From: an uncultured Bacilli bacterium
GTDB lineage: Bacteria; Bacillota_I; Bacilli_A; RF39; UBA660
Direction: 5' to 3'
NCBI GenBank assembly: GCA_934085675.1
Contig: CAKOHH010000008.1
Span: 1 to 47,434, forward strand
DNA: 47,434 nt
Part shown: in pieces, positions 9,281 through 18,387 of the stretch
Position numbering within the stretch: position 1 is the first letter of the stretch
Layout: each line of letters begins with the position of its first letter
The notes under the pieces: generated by a model
What the model was told of the DNA's origin: nothing
Database searches by the model: none
What the model saw: the letters and a program-made list of their open reading frames with translations, nothing else
Position numbers and translations under genes: made by a program

Positions 9281-9310
9281 TTGACACTTTACTATTACAT
9301 TTAGTATAAT
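9281..9310 (+). promoter_or_regulatory. strong sigma-A promoter of rpsD
   Basis: Consensus -35 TTGACA at 9281-9286 and consensus -10 TATAAT at 9305-9310 with an 18-base spacer. Transcription would start about 150 bases before rpsD, leaving a long leader. Confidence 0.85.
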
Positions 9311-9316
9311 AAAAAG

Positions 9317-9461
9317 CGCTTAGAAGGCAGGAAGATTTATTTTTTATAATGTGTAGTTAAATAATATTCACTAGTATAATCTGCCATTAGAACGTGTTTG
9401 TAACTACTCCCTATAAAAAAGGTCTTGATACTTTTAAGAAATCTATAGAAAGGAGATTATT
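9317..9461 (+). promoter_or_regulatory. structured rpsD leader, candidate S4 autoregulation site
   Basis: The leader contains GGCAG (9326-9330) and AGATT (9333-9337) that pair with AATCT and CTGCC at 9378-9385, closing a loop of about 40 bases with a GA bulge. Ribosomal protein S4 represses its own translation in Bacillota through a leader structure, and a long folded leader directly before rpsD fits this. I have not matched it to a known model. Upstream, 9052-9280 is AT-rich with nothing else I can name. Confidence 0.5.
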
Positions 9462-10064
9462 ATGGCAAGATATACAGGTCCTCAATACAAAAAATCACGT
9501 CGTTTAAATTTTTCTACATTAGAAAATGGTCGTGAATTAGCACGTCGTCCTTATGCACCTGGTGCACATGGTTCTGACAGACGTAAAAAATTAAGTGAAT
9601 ATGGTGTTCAATTACAAGAAAAACAAAAAGCACGTATTATGTATGGTGTAAATGAAAAACAATTCCACAAGATTTTTGACCGTGCTTCTAAAATGAAAGG
9701 TATTGCTGGTGAAAATTTATTATTCTTACTAGAAAGTCGTTTAGACAACTTAGTATATCGTATGGGAATGGCTACTACTCGTCGTGGTGCTCGTCAACTT
9801 GTTAACCATGGACATATTACTGTAAATGGTGTTAAAGTTAATATTCCATCATATACTTGCAAACCTGGTGATGTTATCGCTGTTAAAGCTGAATCAACAA
9901 GTCACCCAGCTATTTTAGCTAGTTTAGAAGCTGTCGTAAATACAAAAGCTTTTGTTGAATTCGACAAAAATAAACTTTCAGGAACTTATTTAAGACGCCC
10001 AGATAGAAGCGAATTAAATCCTGAAATCAATGAATCATTAATTGTTGAATACTACAACCGTTAA
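9462..10064 (+). CDS. rpsD: 30S ribosomal protein S4
   Basis: S4 is a primary 16S rRNA-binding protein of the small subunit. The protein opens MARYTGPQYKKSRR, has RRPYAPGAHG and REKQ-like segments, and an S4 RNA-binding domain (LESRLDNLVYRMGMATTRRG through HGHITVNG, about residues 90-150). It ends IVEYYNR. The length of 200 residues is standard, and the N-terminal zinc-binding cysteines are absent, so it is the zinc-independent form. A strong GAAAGGAG site lies eight bases before the ATG. It is monocistronic, with its own promoter, leader and terminator. Confidence 0.98.
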   Translation: MARYTGPQYKKSRRLNFSTLENGRELARRPYAPGAHGSDRRKKLSEYGVQLQEKQKARIMYGVNEKQFHKIFDRASKMKGIAGENLLFLLESRLDNLVYRMGMATTRRGARQLVNHGHITVNGVKVNIPSYTCKPGDVIAVKAESTSHPAILASLEAVVNTKAFVEFDKNKLSGTYLRRPDRSELNPEINESLIVEYYNR

Positions 10065-10069
10065 TAAAG

Positions 10070-10098
10070 AAAAAGTAACATCTCGTTGCTTTTTTTTT
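10070..10098 (+). terminator. rpsD terminator
   Basis: AGTAAC (10074-10079) pairs with GTTGCT (10085-10090), extended by flanking A/T pairs, followed by a run of T. Confidence 0.75.
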
Positions 10099-10133
10099 AA
10101 TTCTTTAATATAATTTTAATTAAGGTGAAACGT

Positions 10134-11237
10134 ATGGATAAAATAAAAGATATATGGAATGAAAAGAAAAAACTAATTTTGACAATTACCATTGGTGTAG
10201 TTGTTTTTATACTTTTAATTATATTAATCATTTTACTTGTTAAAATCTTTACAAGATATGATTATGCTGCGACAGAAAAAATGATGGTTAGTGCAACAAC
10301 CGAATATTTAAAAGCAAATAAAGATCTTCTTCCTACCGATGACATGAGTACAATAACGGTTATGTATGATACTTTAGTGGGTGGCAAATACATTAAGGAA
10401 ATGAGTAAAGTAAGTAAAGACTCTTCTTGTTCTGGAAGTGTTGACGTTTATAAAAATAATAACAAATATTATTACATCCCTATTCTTTCCTGTGATAATT
10501 ATGAAACAAAAACTTTAACGGCTAAAATTTTAGAGAGTGAAGAAATTACCACAAAAGATGATGGACTTTATTCTCTTAATGAAAACTATGTTTATCGTGG
10601 AGAATTTGTTAACAATTATTTTAAATTTATGAATACCACTTGGCGCATTATTAAGTGGGATGATGATAAAATTTATTTAATCAGTGCCGATACCTTAGAT
10701 AACAAAGTCAATTATGTTTTTGATGACCGTTATAATGAAACAGTTAATAGTCAAAAAGGATATAATACTTTTGAAAGTAGTCGTATTTACAATTCTTTAG
10801 AATCTTATTATCGTAATAACTTTAAAAATTATGAAAAATATTTACAAAAAATGGATTCCTGTGTTCATTCTAGAAGTGAAAATGACAATGATAAAACAGG
10901 CACTATCGAATGTACCAAAACATTTACTAGTCTTATTTCTCTTCTTTCTACTTATGATTATATGAATGCATCCGTGGATAGTCTATGTAATAAAATTTCT
11001 GATCGTAACTGTTCTAATTATAACTATCTATCTAAAGCAAAAAATAAATGGTGGTTATTAAATGGTACAAATGAAAATACATATGAAGTCTATAGTTCTA
11101 ATGCTAATGGCGTTATTTCTTTAGAGGCTGCAAATAACAAAAAATACCTTCGTCCTGTTGTAGCAATTCCAACACATATGCTTTATAAATCTGGAAACGG
11201 AACCTCAGATAGTCCTTATGAAATTTATGAATATTAA
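10134..11237 (+). CDS. membrane-anchored lectin-fold (DUF6273-like) surface protein
   Basis: A short basic N-terminus and one membrane helix (about residues 12-42) precede an extracytoplasmic region. NTTWRIIKWDDDKIYLIS in the middle and a C-terminal LRPVVAIPTH-...-GNGTSDSPYEI resemble the ends of the two paralogs at 42721-45633 (VR-SVYLKSS, GEGTL-NPY). This is the architecture of C-type-lectin-like DUF6273 proteins; ligand and role are unknown. The segment before LRPVV (SNANGVISLEAANNKK) has ordinary AT-rich codons, unlike the variable segments of the paralogs. I chose ATG 10134, seven bases after AAGGTGA; a GTG at 10125 falls inside that site. Its own terminator follows. Confidence 0.7.
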   Translation: MDKIKDIWNEKKKLILTITIGVVVFILLIILIILLVKIFTRYDYAATEKMMVSATTEYLKANKDLLPTDDMSTITVMYDTLVGGKYIKEMSKVSKDSSCSGSVDVYKNNNKYYYIPILSCDNYETKTLTAKILESEEITTKDDGLYSLNENYVYRGEFVNNYFKFMNTTWRIIKWDDDKIYLISADTLDNKVNYVFDDRYNETVNSQKGYNTFESSRIYNSLESYYRNNFKNYEKYLQKMDSCVHSRSENDNDKTGTIECTKTFTSLISLLSTYDYMNASVDSLCNKISDRNCSNYNYLSKAKNKWWLLNGTNENTYEVYSSNANGVISLEAANNKKYLRPVVAIPTHMLYKSGNGTSDSPYEIYEY

Positions 11238-11256
11238 AGCCTAAAGGCTTTTTTTT
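11236..11256 (+). terminator. terminator after the DUF6273-like gene
   Basis: AAAGCC and GGCTTT form a short stem (loop TAAA), followed by T residues. Confidence 0.75.
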
Positions 11257-11272
11257 ATAAAATAATTTAAAC

Positions 11273-11299
11273 AAAAAAATAGTCTCTATTAAAGACTAC
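11273..11299 (-). terminator. terminator of the HerA-type ATPase gene
   Basis: On the minus strand TAGTCT and AGACTA form a stem with a 7-base loop and then a run of seven T. It overlaps the coding end. Confidence 0.6.
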
Positions 11300-13055
11300 T
11301 ATTTAGATACCATTTAGTCACAATATCAACATTGCTACTAGATGGCATCGGATTTGGCATATCTAACTTAACAATCATCGGTAAATTAAAGGCTGTACCA
11401 AAAGTAAGAGCCATACCACGACGTAAAGTTTTTAAATTATTTAAATCATCTCTTGTCACACTGGAGGTTATCGAATCAATAATTTCATAATCATCAGGAT
11501 GGAAAATTCTAAAAACTAAGAAATTAGAACATTGAGATAAAGCTGTTTTAGATAATTCACTAGGTCTTTGGGTAATAAAGCCCATTAATACCCCATATTT
11601 ACGACCTTCTTTAGTTATTCTATCAAAAATATTATAACCAATTACATCAATATCATTATCTTTAGTAACATAACGATGGGCTTCTTCTAAAATGATGTTA
11701 ATAGGAAAAGAACCACGGTCAGTTAAATTAGTCGCATAGTTAAAAAATAATTTGGAATAAAGTTTAGTTAAAATCTTTGCAAACCGGTCTTCCATTTCAT
11801 TTAAGTTAATATTTATAATTTGAGCTTTTTCGTTATTTATTGTTTTAAATAAGCTTTCAATATAATCTTTTTTACTAATAATTTCTTTATATTCAAAAAA
11901 TCTTTTATTAGGGCTATTAATAATTTGATATAGATGTGTTTTTAAAGAGACCGCTCTTTCATACATCGATACCGAATTGTAAACACCTTCACTTAATAAA
12001 GCAAATTCTAAGGCATCATAAATATCTTCTAAAGAATACGCTAAATTAGGTACCACAAAGTTTGTTTGTAAATTTATTCTCTTAAATTTATTTAAAAAAT
12101 CAATAACTTGTGTAATGGCATTAATTTTTCCTTGATTATCAATATTTAAACATTGTCTTAATGTTCTTGTATAACCAGGTTCTTTGATTTCACTATTTAC
12201 ATTTAAATCAGTAGTATTATATTTTGTTAAAATAGAAATAATTTGGTCTCTTATTTGACTAGCTTCTTTACCACTTGATAAAACCTCTAATAAAGCAGTC
12301 GCGATAATATTATTTTTATATTCTAAACTTTGAGGATCTTCATTTTTAAAAATACGAACATATTGTAATGTTTTTTCCAAAATTGGAATTAGATAAGCAT
12401 CTTCTACATTAAGTAAAATAGCTAAGTCGTCCGCATCTAAAAAATACGGTGGAAAACTAATCGTAGTGGCTCCCTTTTGAAAACTATTTTCATAACTTTT
12501 GAAATGAATAGAAGAAATATTTTCTAATCCTTCTAAAGCACTTTTATATTCGCCATAAACATCAAATAAAACAATATGGGCATTTAATGGTGGCGTTTCA
12601 TTATAAGTAAAGACATTTTGTAAAATACGTGCTACCCCACAACTTTTACCATAACCAGAGTTACCAATAATAGCAAAATGATTAGAAAAAAATTGATTCA
12701 TATCGGCTGTTATTTTGAAATTATCATAAGTAAGTGAACTTCCAATTAGAAGTGTATTTTTAGCGCGATAATTTTGATTTCCTACCAACGAAATAAGTTC
12801 TTCACCGGTAATAATACGTGGCGAAATATTTAAAGAAGGTGCCTTATATATTCCTTGTATAAACTTATGATTAAAAATTTCTCCTAATAAATAGATATCT
12901 ATTTTATCTTGTCTAACCTCTACTATCTTACCAATAATTAATCTTTCTTTATCTTGAAATGTAACATGTATTCCTTTTAAATTAGCCAATAAAGTTTTTT
13001 GTAAATTTTCAACATAAACATGATTTTCATTAATATCTATTATTTTTCCAAACAT
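11289..13055 (-). CDS. HerA/DUF87-type DNA-translocating ATPase
   Basis: The N-terminal ~90 residues look like the HAS-barrel of HerA proteins, followed by a RecA/FtsK-like ATPase. Walker A is IGNSGYGKSCG near residue 135, Walker B is NIILEEAHRY near 457, and the sensor/arginine region includes ITQRPSELSKTALSQC. HerA proteins form hexamers that move along double-stranded DNA, with NurA in archaeal end resection or with SIR2 or nuclease partners in bacterial defence. Neither partner is beside this gene, and stand-alone copies are common in Bacillota, so its role is open. A good site (AAGGTGATAGT) precedes the ATG. Confidence 0.85.
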   Translation of the reverse strand: MFGKIIDINENHVYVENLQKTLLANLKGIHVTFQDKERLIIGKIVEVRQDKIDIYLLGEIFNHKFIQGIYKAPSLNISPRIITGEELISLVGNQNYRAKNTLLIGSSLTYDNFKITADMNQFFSNHFAIIGNSGYGKSCGVARILQNVFTYNETPPLNAHIVLFDVYGEYKSALEGLENISSIHFKSYENSFQKGATTISFPPYFLDADDLAILLNVEDAYLIPILEKTLQYVRIFKNEDPQSLEYKNNIIATALLEVLSSGKEASQIRDQIISILTKYNTTDLNVNSEIKEPGYTRTLRQCLNIDNQGKINAITQVIDFLNKFKRINLQTNFVVPNLAYSLEDIYDALEFALLSEGVYNSVSMYERAVSLKTHLYQIINSPNKRFFEYKEIISKKDYIESLFKTINNEKAQIININLNEMEDRFAKILTKLYSKLFFNYATNLTDRGSFPINIILEEAHRYVTKDNDIDVIGYNIFDRITKEGRKYGVLMGFITQRPSELSKTALSQCSNFLVFRIFHPDDYEIIDSITSSVTRDDLNNLKTLRRGMALTFGTAFNLPMIVKLDMPNPMPSSSNVDIVTKWYLNSSL

Positions 13056-13125
13056 ACTATCACCTTTTTATCCTATAACAATTATACGAAATTGTTCTTT
13101 TAAACACAAGTAAAAGAACTTAATA

Positions 13126-13677
13126 CTAATTTTCCGTTATTTCTAATGTTTTAATAAATTCTAATATTTCTTTAGCGTCATTTTCTTTTAAAGAATAATT
13201 AATAATCGCCACCCTTGGAGCATAATCTTTAAACGAAATATCAGACCAAATCGAGTTATTATTATAGTAACCTATAATAGCTTCTTGGTTATTATTTAAA
13301 ATAAATGTATCTTCTGTTCTTCCTGTCCCGCATACGCCGTAAGAGTTTTCATAAACATTTAAAAGGGCATAATTATCCTTATTTTTTTTATATAACTTTA
13401 AGGAAAATAAAATATTATTACTAGTCTCAACTTCTTCATAGTTCCAAGAAGATGGAATATGCCATTTAATTTCCATGTTATCCACATTTTTGGCATAATC
13501 TTTGCCCTCATCTTTGATATCTACCACTGGTGAGCATTTTTTTCCCCATGTACTAAAAATAACTTTTTTGCCTTGTTTTATACACTGATTATCAGTAAGA
13601 TACATAATAAAAATACCACCAGCCATTAAAAGAACAACAATACTAATTAACATGATTTTAAACCGTTTCTTTTTCAT
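13126..13677 (-). CDS. hypothetical membrane-anchored secreted protein
   Basis: I do not recognise this 183-residue protein. A basic start and hydrophobic segment (residues 6-27) act as a signal anchor; there is no lipobox. The outer part has a few cysteines (NQCIKQGKKV, GKKCSP, GVCGTG) that could form disulfides, and many Asn and Lys. A clear site (AGAGGAAATGTT) precedes the ATG. It runs in the same direction as the next anchored protein but is separated from it by a terminator-like hairpin. Confidence 0.6.
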   Translation of the reverse strand: MKKKRFKIMLISIVVLLMAGGIFIMYLTDNQCIKQGKKVIFSTWGKKCSPVVDIKDEGKDYAKNVDNMEIKWHIPSSWNYEEVETSNNILFSLKLYKKNKDNYALLNVYENSYGVCGTGRTEDTFILNNNQEAIIGYYNNNSIWSDISFKDYAPRVAIINYSLKENDAKEILEFIKTLEITEN

Positions 13678-13742
13678 AACATTTCCTCTTCTAACCTCAT
13701 CTTATCATTTTTATTTTTCTTTGACAAGCCATGAAGAAATAC

Positions 13743-13770
13743 AAAAAGATAACTATCTCTAGCTATCTTT
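13743..13770 (-). terminator. terminator downstream of the 13769-14659 gene
   Basis: On the minus strand AAAGATA and TATCTTT pair around a 12-base segment that can itself fold, and T residues follow. It overlaps the stop codon. Confidence 0.65.
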
Positions 13771-14659
13771 AAACTTTTTCTGTTTTCTGCCATATATAAT
13801 GGTTATCTTTTTTAATAAATGTATGTTGATATTTAGGAAAAGACATATAATTTTCCTTAAAATAATTATCTACTTCTTCTTTTGTTAAATTTTCTTTTAA
13901 AATATTATTTGTTTCAAAATCATAAAGATTAAAATTACCATTATCTAATAATCCACTATAAAGGGCATAAGTTTCTAAAATAATTTGTTCCTCAGTATTT
14001 TGCATTATTTCTGTCTTTTCTAAAAGGAATTTTTGAATGGATTCACATTCATTTCCTTCAAAATAAGCACCATCATAAACATAACACATATTATCATAAT
14101 GAAGATTACTACTTAAAACTTGCTCATCAATTGTTTTATTGTAATTTATCATAAGATAATTTTTTAGATCTTCTAAAGAAACTTTACTTCCTAGGGCCTT
14201 AAGGCTTTTACTAATGAATGCAGTTTCTAAAATATTTTGATTTGCATACACATTTTGTGATAGATCAACCATATCTTTTGGAATATAACCTAAAAGTTCA
14301 TCTACATTAATTTTATTCATTTTATTTTCTAAAATTCTTAAAATGGTTTGTTTAGAAATTTGCGTTTCTTTTTTATCAGGCTCTGTCGCGACAATTGTGA
14401 TTTTATACTGGCCAACGTCCTTATAATTTTGCATGTTTTCATCTAAAAAAGAAACCTTACATTTAGTCGAGACATTATTTACAAAATCATCAACAGAATA
14501 ATATGTACCTTCTAAAACATTTAAAGATGATACATCTAAGGAACAAGGATTTGTTTGATTAGAATTTAAATCTTTCTTTTGAAAGTAAAAAAACATTAAA
14601 GTAATAATAAGAAGAATTAAAAAAACCATTAAAATTATTTTCTTATACTTATTTTCCAT
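13769..14659 (-). CDS. hypothetical membrane-anchored extracytoplasmic protein
   Basis: A 296-residue protein with an N-terminal membrane anchor (about residues 8-26). Residues 38-110 (CSLDVSSLNVLEGTYYSVDDF to VGQYKITIVATEP) look like a bacterial Ig-like beta domain. The remainder is helical and polar with a cysteine pair (NMCYVYDGAYFEGNEC). I cannot assign a function. Its position between another anchored protein and a cation pump suggests only a cell-envelope location. Confidence 0.6.
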   Translation of the reverse strand: MENKYKKIILMVFLILLIITLMFFYFQKKDLNSNQTNPCSLDVSSLNVLEGTYYSVDDFVNNVSTKCKVSFLDENMQNYKDVGQYKITIVATEPDKKETQISKQTILRILENKMNKINVDELLGYIPKDMVDLSQNVYANQNILETAFISKSLKALGSKVSLEDLKNYLMINYNKTIDEQVLSSNLHYDNMCYVYDGAYFEGNECESIQKFLLEKTEIMQNTEEQIILETYALYSGLLDNGNFNLYDFETNNILKENLTKEEVDNYFKENYMSFPKYQHTFIKKDNHYIWQKTEKV

Positions 14660-14706
14660 ATTACACTACCTATTCTAATTTAATAGTATCATATTTAAAG
14701 AAAAAA

Positions 14707-17295
14707 CTAAACACCTAATTTAATTCCTTTACGTTGTAAAATTATTTTTCTTATAAAATCCATAGGAATTACTGTAAAAGATAATAGGAAAACTAAGAAT
14801 AATTCAAAAGGAGTTAAACCAAAAGTTCTAAAAACAACACCACCTTTATAAATTAAAATAATTTGAACCGTACAAATAAAAAGAATCGTTAATAAAAAGA
14901 CTTTGTTTTCCTTAATATGGGCTAAAATATTTAACCTATGAGTTCTGGCATTAAAAGCATTACCAATACCAATAAAGATAAATAAGGCAAAATAGGCCGT
15001 CATTAAATATTTGTCATTTTCTCCGTTTCTTATTAAATTATGAATAAAAGGTGACTTTAAAAAGAAGATACAAAGTAAGGCTGAATAAGCACTAAGCCAT
15101 AGTATTTGGGAATACATATAACGATTTAAAATTGGTTCTTTCTTATCCTTAGGACTTTCTTTCATTGTTTCTAAAAGAGCAGGTTCATAAGAAAAAGCAA
15201 GACCAGCAAAAGTATCCATAATCATATTTATCCACAACATCTGAATAATGGTAATAGGAGTATTAACGCCAATAAAAGGTCCAATAATAGAAAGAAATAA
15301 AGCACAGAAATTACATGTTAATTGATAAATAATGAATTTACGGATACTTTTGAAAATTGTTCGTCCGTATAATATAGCTTGACTTATCGATAAGATATTA
15401 TCATCTAAAATAACAATGTCACTTGCTTCTTTAGCAACCTCTGTTCCACTTCCCATAGCAAAACCAACATTAGCCTTTTTTAAAGCAGGGGCATCATTTA
15501 CCCCATCACCTGTCATACCAACAACAAAATTTTGCTCTAAGGATAACTTAACAAGACGACTCTTATCTTGAGGAAGAGCCCTTGCGACTACTTTTAAACG
15601 TGGTAAAATTGCTTTTATTTGTTCATCACTATAATAATTAAGCTCGGTACTTGTTAACACGATATCACTACTATCCTTAATGATTCCAACCTCTTTAGCA
15701 ATCGAAGTAGCCGTATCTTTAGCATCACCTGTTATCATCACGACTTGAATACCAGCATTTTGAATTAGTTCTACTCCCTTAGATGCTTCTTCTCTTAAAT
15801 CATCTTTCAAAACAACTAAACCTAAAAAAGTTAAATAACTTTCATCTTCATCATGTCCCATAGCCAGCGTTAAAACACGACATCCTTTACTTGTTACATT
15901 TTTTATTGTTTGTTCTATTTCCTTTTTGTTAATAAAGGGCTTTTCTTCCCCATCTAATTTTAAATACCGATGACATTTAGGGAGTAATACTTCACTGGCT
16001 CCTTTTAAAAAGGTTCTTTTAATTTCTTTATCTTTAATAGTCACCGCAGAGTACTTATTTGTACTATTAAAATAAGTGTGTTTCATAATTTCACAAGAAA
16101 GCGTTTGAGGTTTTAAAAAAGATAATAAGGCTCGGTCGGTAGCATTACCGCCTATGATTACACCATCACTATAAATACTTTGATTGTTTAAAATAAGATT
16201 TTGGGTAATCATTTCATAATAACGAGGATATTTTTTTAATTTACTTTCTTTATCAAAAGCTCCTTCAGAACCAATAATTTGCATAACCTCTAATTTACCT
16301 TTGGTAAGGGTACCGGTTTTGTCGGTAAATAAAATATTTAACGAACCCGTGGTTTCAATTCCTACTAATTTTCTTACTAAAACATTATTTTTAAGCATTC
16401 TTTTCATATTACTTGATAAAACTAACGTAATCATCATAGGAAGTCCTTCTGGGACAGCCACCACAATGATAGTGACAGATAAAGTCAAAGAATAAATAAG
16501 ATAATCGGCCATTAAATGAACATTCGTAATAGTCTTTAAAATAGCTTCCCCATCAAAATGATTATCCAAAACAATTACCGAGAATAAATAAGAACAGGTT
16601 ACTAAAAAGGCACCAATATAACCAATTTTACTAATGGTCTTAGCTAATCCTTGTAACCTTAGTTTCAAAGGACTCATTGGTTCTTCTTCTTGAAGTTCTT
16701 TGGCTAAATTACCATATATCGTTTTATCGCCAACCGCGGTGACTTCCATATAGGCTTCACCATCATAAACAACAGACCCCCTTAAAACCTCTTTATCCTT
16801 AGTATTAGCATCTTTTAAATGTTCCTTAGTTTCACCATTAAGACGGGACTCATCAACACTTATTTTACCAGATACTAAAAAACCATCCGCGGGCACTTTA
16901 TCACCTGATGATAAAAAGATTATATCTTTAGTGACTACCTCTTCTAGTTTTATCTTGGTAATCTTACCATCTCTTTTGGCTTTCACTTCGATACTATCTT
17001 GTTCCTCCTGGAGTTTTTTAAAGGCTTCTTCACTACCATATTCACTAATGGTCGAAATAAAAGACGCTAAAAAAATAGCGATTAAAATTCCTAGGGTTTC
17101 AAACCAATCAAAGTCTCGAAATAAAAAAACTACTTTTATGGCTAAAGCTACTAAAAGAATTTTAATAATAGGATCTCCTAAAGATTCTAAAAGTAATCGC
17201 ATAAAACTTTTTTGTTTTTTTTCTGTTAAAACATTGGCCCCATTTAATTTTCTTTGTACTTCTACTTCTTTTTTATTTAAACCTTTTATGTCCAT
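14707..17295 (-). CDS. calcium-transporting P-type ATPase (P2-type)
   Basis: The pump couples ATP hydrolysis to cation export, most likely Ca2+. It shows the whole family layout: an actuator domain with DESRLNGET (NGET in place of the usual TGES), VAVPEGLP in membrane helix 4 near residue 282, the phosphorylation site DKTGTLT near 325, TGDAKDTA, and the hinge GDGVNDAP near 595. The late helix NMIMDTFAGLAFSYEP has the Asn/Asp of Ca2+ sites. About 862 residues is normal. I start at ATG 17295, eight bases after AGGTGAT; a GTG four codons earlier overlaps that site. It is probably a single-gene unit. Confidence 0.92.
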   Translation of the reverse strand: MDIKGLNKKEVEVQRKLNGANVLTEKKQKSFMRLLLESLGDPIIKILLVALAIKVVFLFRDFDWFETLGILIAIFLASFISTISEYGSEEAFKKLQEEQDSIEVKAKRDGKITKIKLEEVVTKDIIFLSSGDKVPADGFLVSGKISVDESRLNGETKEHLKDANTKDKEVLRGSVVYDGEAYMEVTAVGDKTIYGNLAKELQEEEPMSPLKLRLQGLAKTISKIGYIGAFLVTCSYLFSVIVLDNHFDGEAILKTITNVHLMADYLIYSLTLSVTIIVVAVPEGLPMMITLVLSSNMKRMLKNNVLVRKLVGIETTGSLNILFTDKTGTLTKGKLEVMQIIGSEGAFDKESKLKKYPRYYEMITQNLILNNQSIYSDGVIIGGNATDRALLSFLKPQTLSCEIMKHTYFNSTNKYSAVTIKDKEIKRTFLKGASEVLLPKCHRYLKLDGEEKPFINKKEIEQTIKNVTSKGCRVLTLAMGHDEDESYLTFLGLVVLKDDLREEASKGVELIQNAGIQVVMITGDAKDTATSIAKEVGIIKDSSDIVLTSTELNYYSDEQIKAILPRLKVVARALPQDKSRLVKLSLEQNFVVGMTGDGVNDAPALKKANVGFAMGSGTEVAKEASDIVILDDNILSISQAILYGRTIFKSIRKFIIYQLTCNFCALFLSIIGPFIGVNTPITIIQMLWINMIMDTFAGLAFSYEPALLETMKESPKDKKEPILNRYMYSQILWLSAYSALLCIFFLKSPFIHNLIRNGENDKYLMTAYFALFIFIGIGNAFNARTHRLNILAHIKENKVFLLTILFICTVQIILIYKGGVVFRTFGLTPFELFLVFLLSFTVIPMDFIRKIILQRKGIKLGV

Positions 17296-17322
17296 AAGAA
17301 GTATCACCTAGAAAATGATATG

Positions 17323-17352
17323 AAAAAAATACTTAGTTTAGACTAAATATTT
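17323..17352 (-). terminator. terminator of the ATP-grasp gene
   Basis: On the minus strand an AT-rich hairpin (TTAGT, four-base loop, ACTAA, extended by further pairs) is followed by seven T. Confidence 0.6.
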
Positions 17353-17359
17353 TCGTTTC

Positions 17360-18373
17360 TTATTTTAACTCATCACCTAAAATATCACTAAGAACTTTTA
17401 GGTAACCTTCTTTACTATTTTTTAGTTTATAAAATTGTAAAATACCATAACCGGGATACTCATTTCCTTCTACCATAACAGGACCATTATCCGTAAAGGC
17501 AATATCCCAACCAATGTATCTTACTTGTGGAAGTTTTAAAGCCGCTTCTTGACACATCAAAAAGGCTTCTTTCACATCAGGAATTTTTACTTCTTTAAAT
17601 TTTTTATGGGTTAAAGGATGTTCTTCATAAATTTTTCCATAATCGTCAATTACATTCGAATCAATTTTACCATCTTTTCCTAGGCTAAAATAAAGGTCAT
17701 TAGTACAACCAATAATTTCACTTTCATCTTGGTTAATCCGAAAAGCATTACCAACCAAATAAACTTTACCGTCTTTGTAAAGAGTACAGATTCTTAAAGA
17801 ACAAACAACATTAGGATTAATCTCGTTAACTTCTTTACTTTGGATAATCTCTTCTTCTATTAAGAATTGTTTTTGTTTTAAAAGATTTTCATAAAGTTTT
17901 TTTAAATCTTTTTCTTTAGATACCGTTATTTTAGTAATGCCATGGCCTCCATATCCCACTGGGTCTTTTGCAAAAACAACTTTGTGAGAGTTTAAAAATG
18001 TTTTAAATTCATCTAAATTTGTTTCTCTTAAATCAATAAATTCTCTTTTTAAATATTTTTTAAAAATCGTATTAAATAAAATTTTGTCATGTAAAACGAT
18101 TTCATATTTATCATCATTTAAATAAGAAATTAATTTATAAAAAGACTTAGTTGTAACAAATGTATCTTTTTCTTTACTAGTCAAGTTATAATAGTTGCCT
18201 CGAAAATAATCAGTATAACCTACCCCTCTTGTTAAAATATTAAAATACATATCTAACTTAATTCTAGTTTTAGATGTATGGTTATCTTTTGCCATAATAT
18301 CTAACATTTTATTAAGTCTTTCTTTATTAGTTCCTTTTCTTTTTCTTATTAACCATTGATAAACGTTTGTCAT
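17360..18373 (-). CDS. sugar-transfer-associated ATP-grasp enzyme
   Basis: The 337-residue protein has the ATP-grasp fold of the sugar-transfer-associated family: a central KDPVGYGGHGITK nucleotide-binding loop near residue 137, FLIEEEI, CSLRICTLY, and metal-binding WDIAFTDNGPVMVEGNEYPG near 290. Members are thought to ligate an amino acid or similar carboxylate to a cell-surface sugar or peptide; the true substrate is unknown. An AGAGGAAAAAT site precedes the ATG. It lies 15 bp after the alanine racemase gene on the same strand, so the pair probably forms an operon, hinting at a link to D-alanine or cell-wall chemistry. Confidence 0.82.
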   Translation of the reverse strand: MTNVYQWLIRKRKGTNKERLNKMLDIMAKDNHTSKTRIKLDMYFNILTRGVGYTDYFRGNYYNLTSKEKDTFVTTKSFYKLISYLNDDKYEIVLHDKILFNTIFKKYLKREFIDLRETNLDEFKTFLNSHKVVFAKDPVGYGGHGITKITVSKEKDLKKLYENLLKQKQFLIEEEIIQSKEVNEINPNVVCSLRICTLYKDGKVYLVGNAFRINQDESEIIGCTNDLYFSLGKDGKIDSNVIDDYGKIYEEHPLTHKKFKEVKIPDVKEAFLMCQEAALKLPQVRYIGWDIAFTDNGPVMVEGNEYPGYGILQFYKLKNSKEGYLKVLSDILGDELK

Positions 18374-18387
18374 ATTTTTCCTCTTTT

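Noticed and set aside
16301..17311. Plus-strand frames inside the P-type ATPase gene
   Set aside because: They are antisense to clear catalytic motifs (DKTGTLT, PEGLP) and lack ribosome binding sites.
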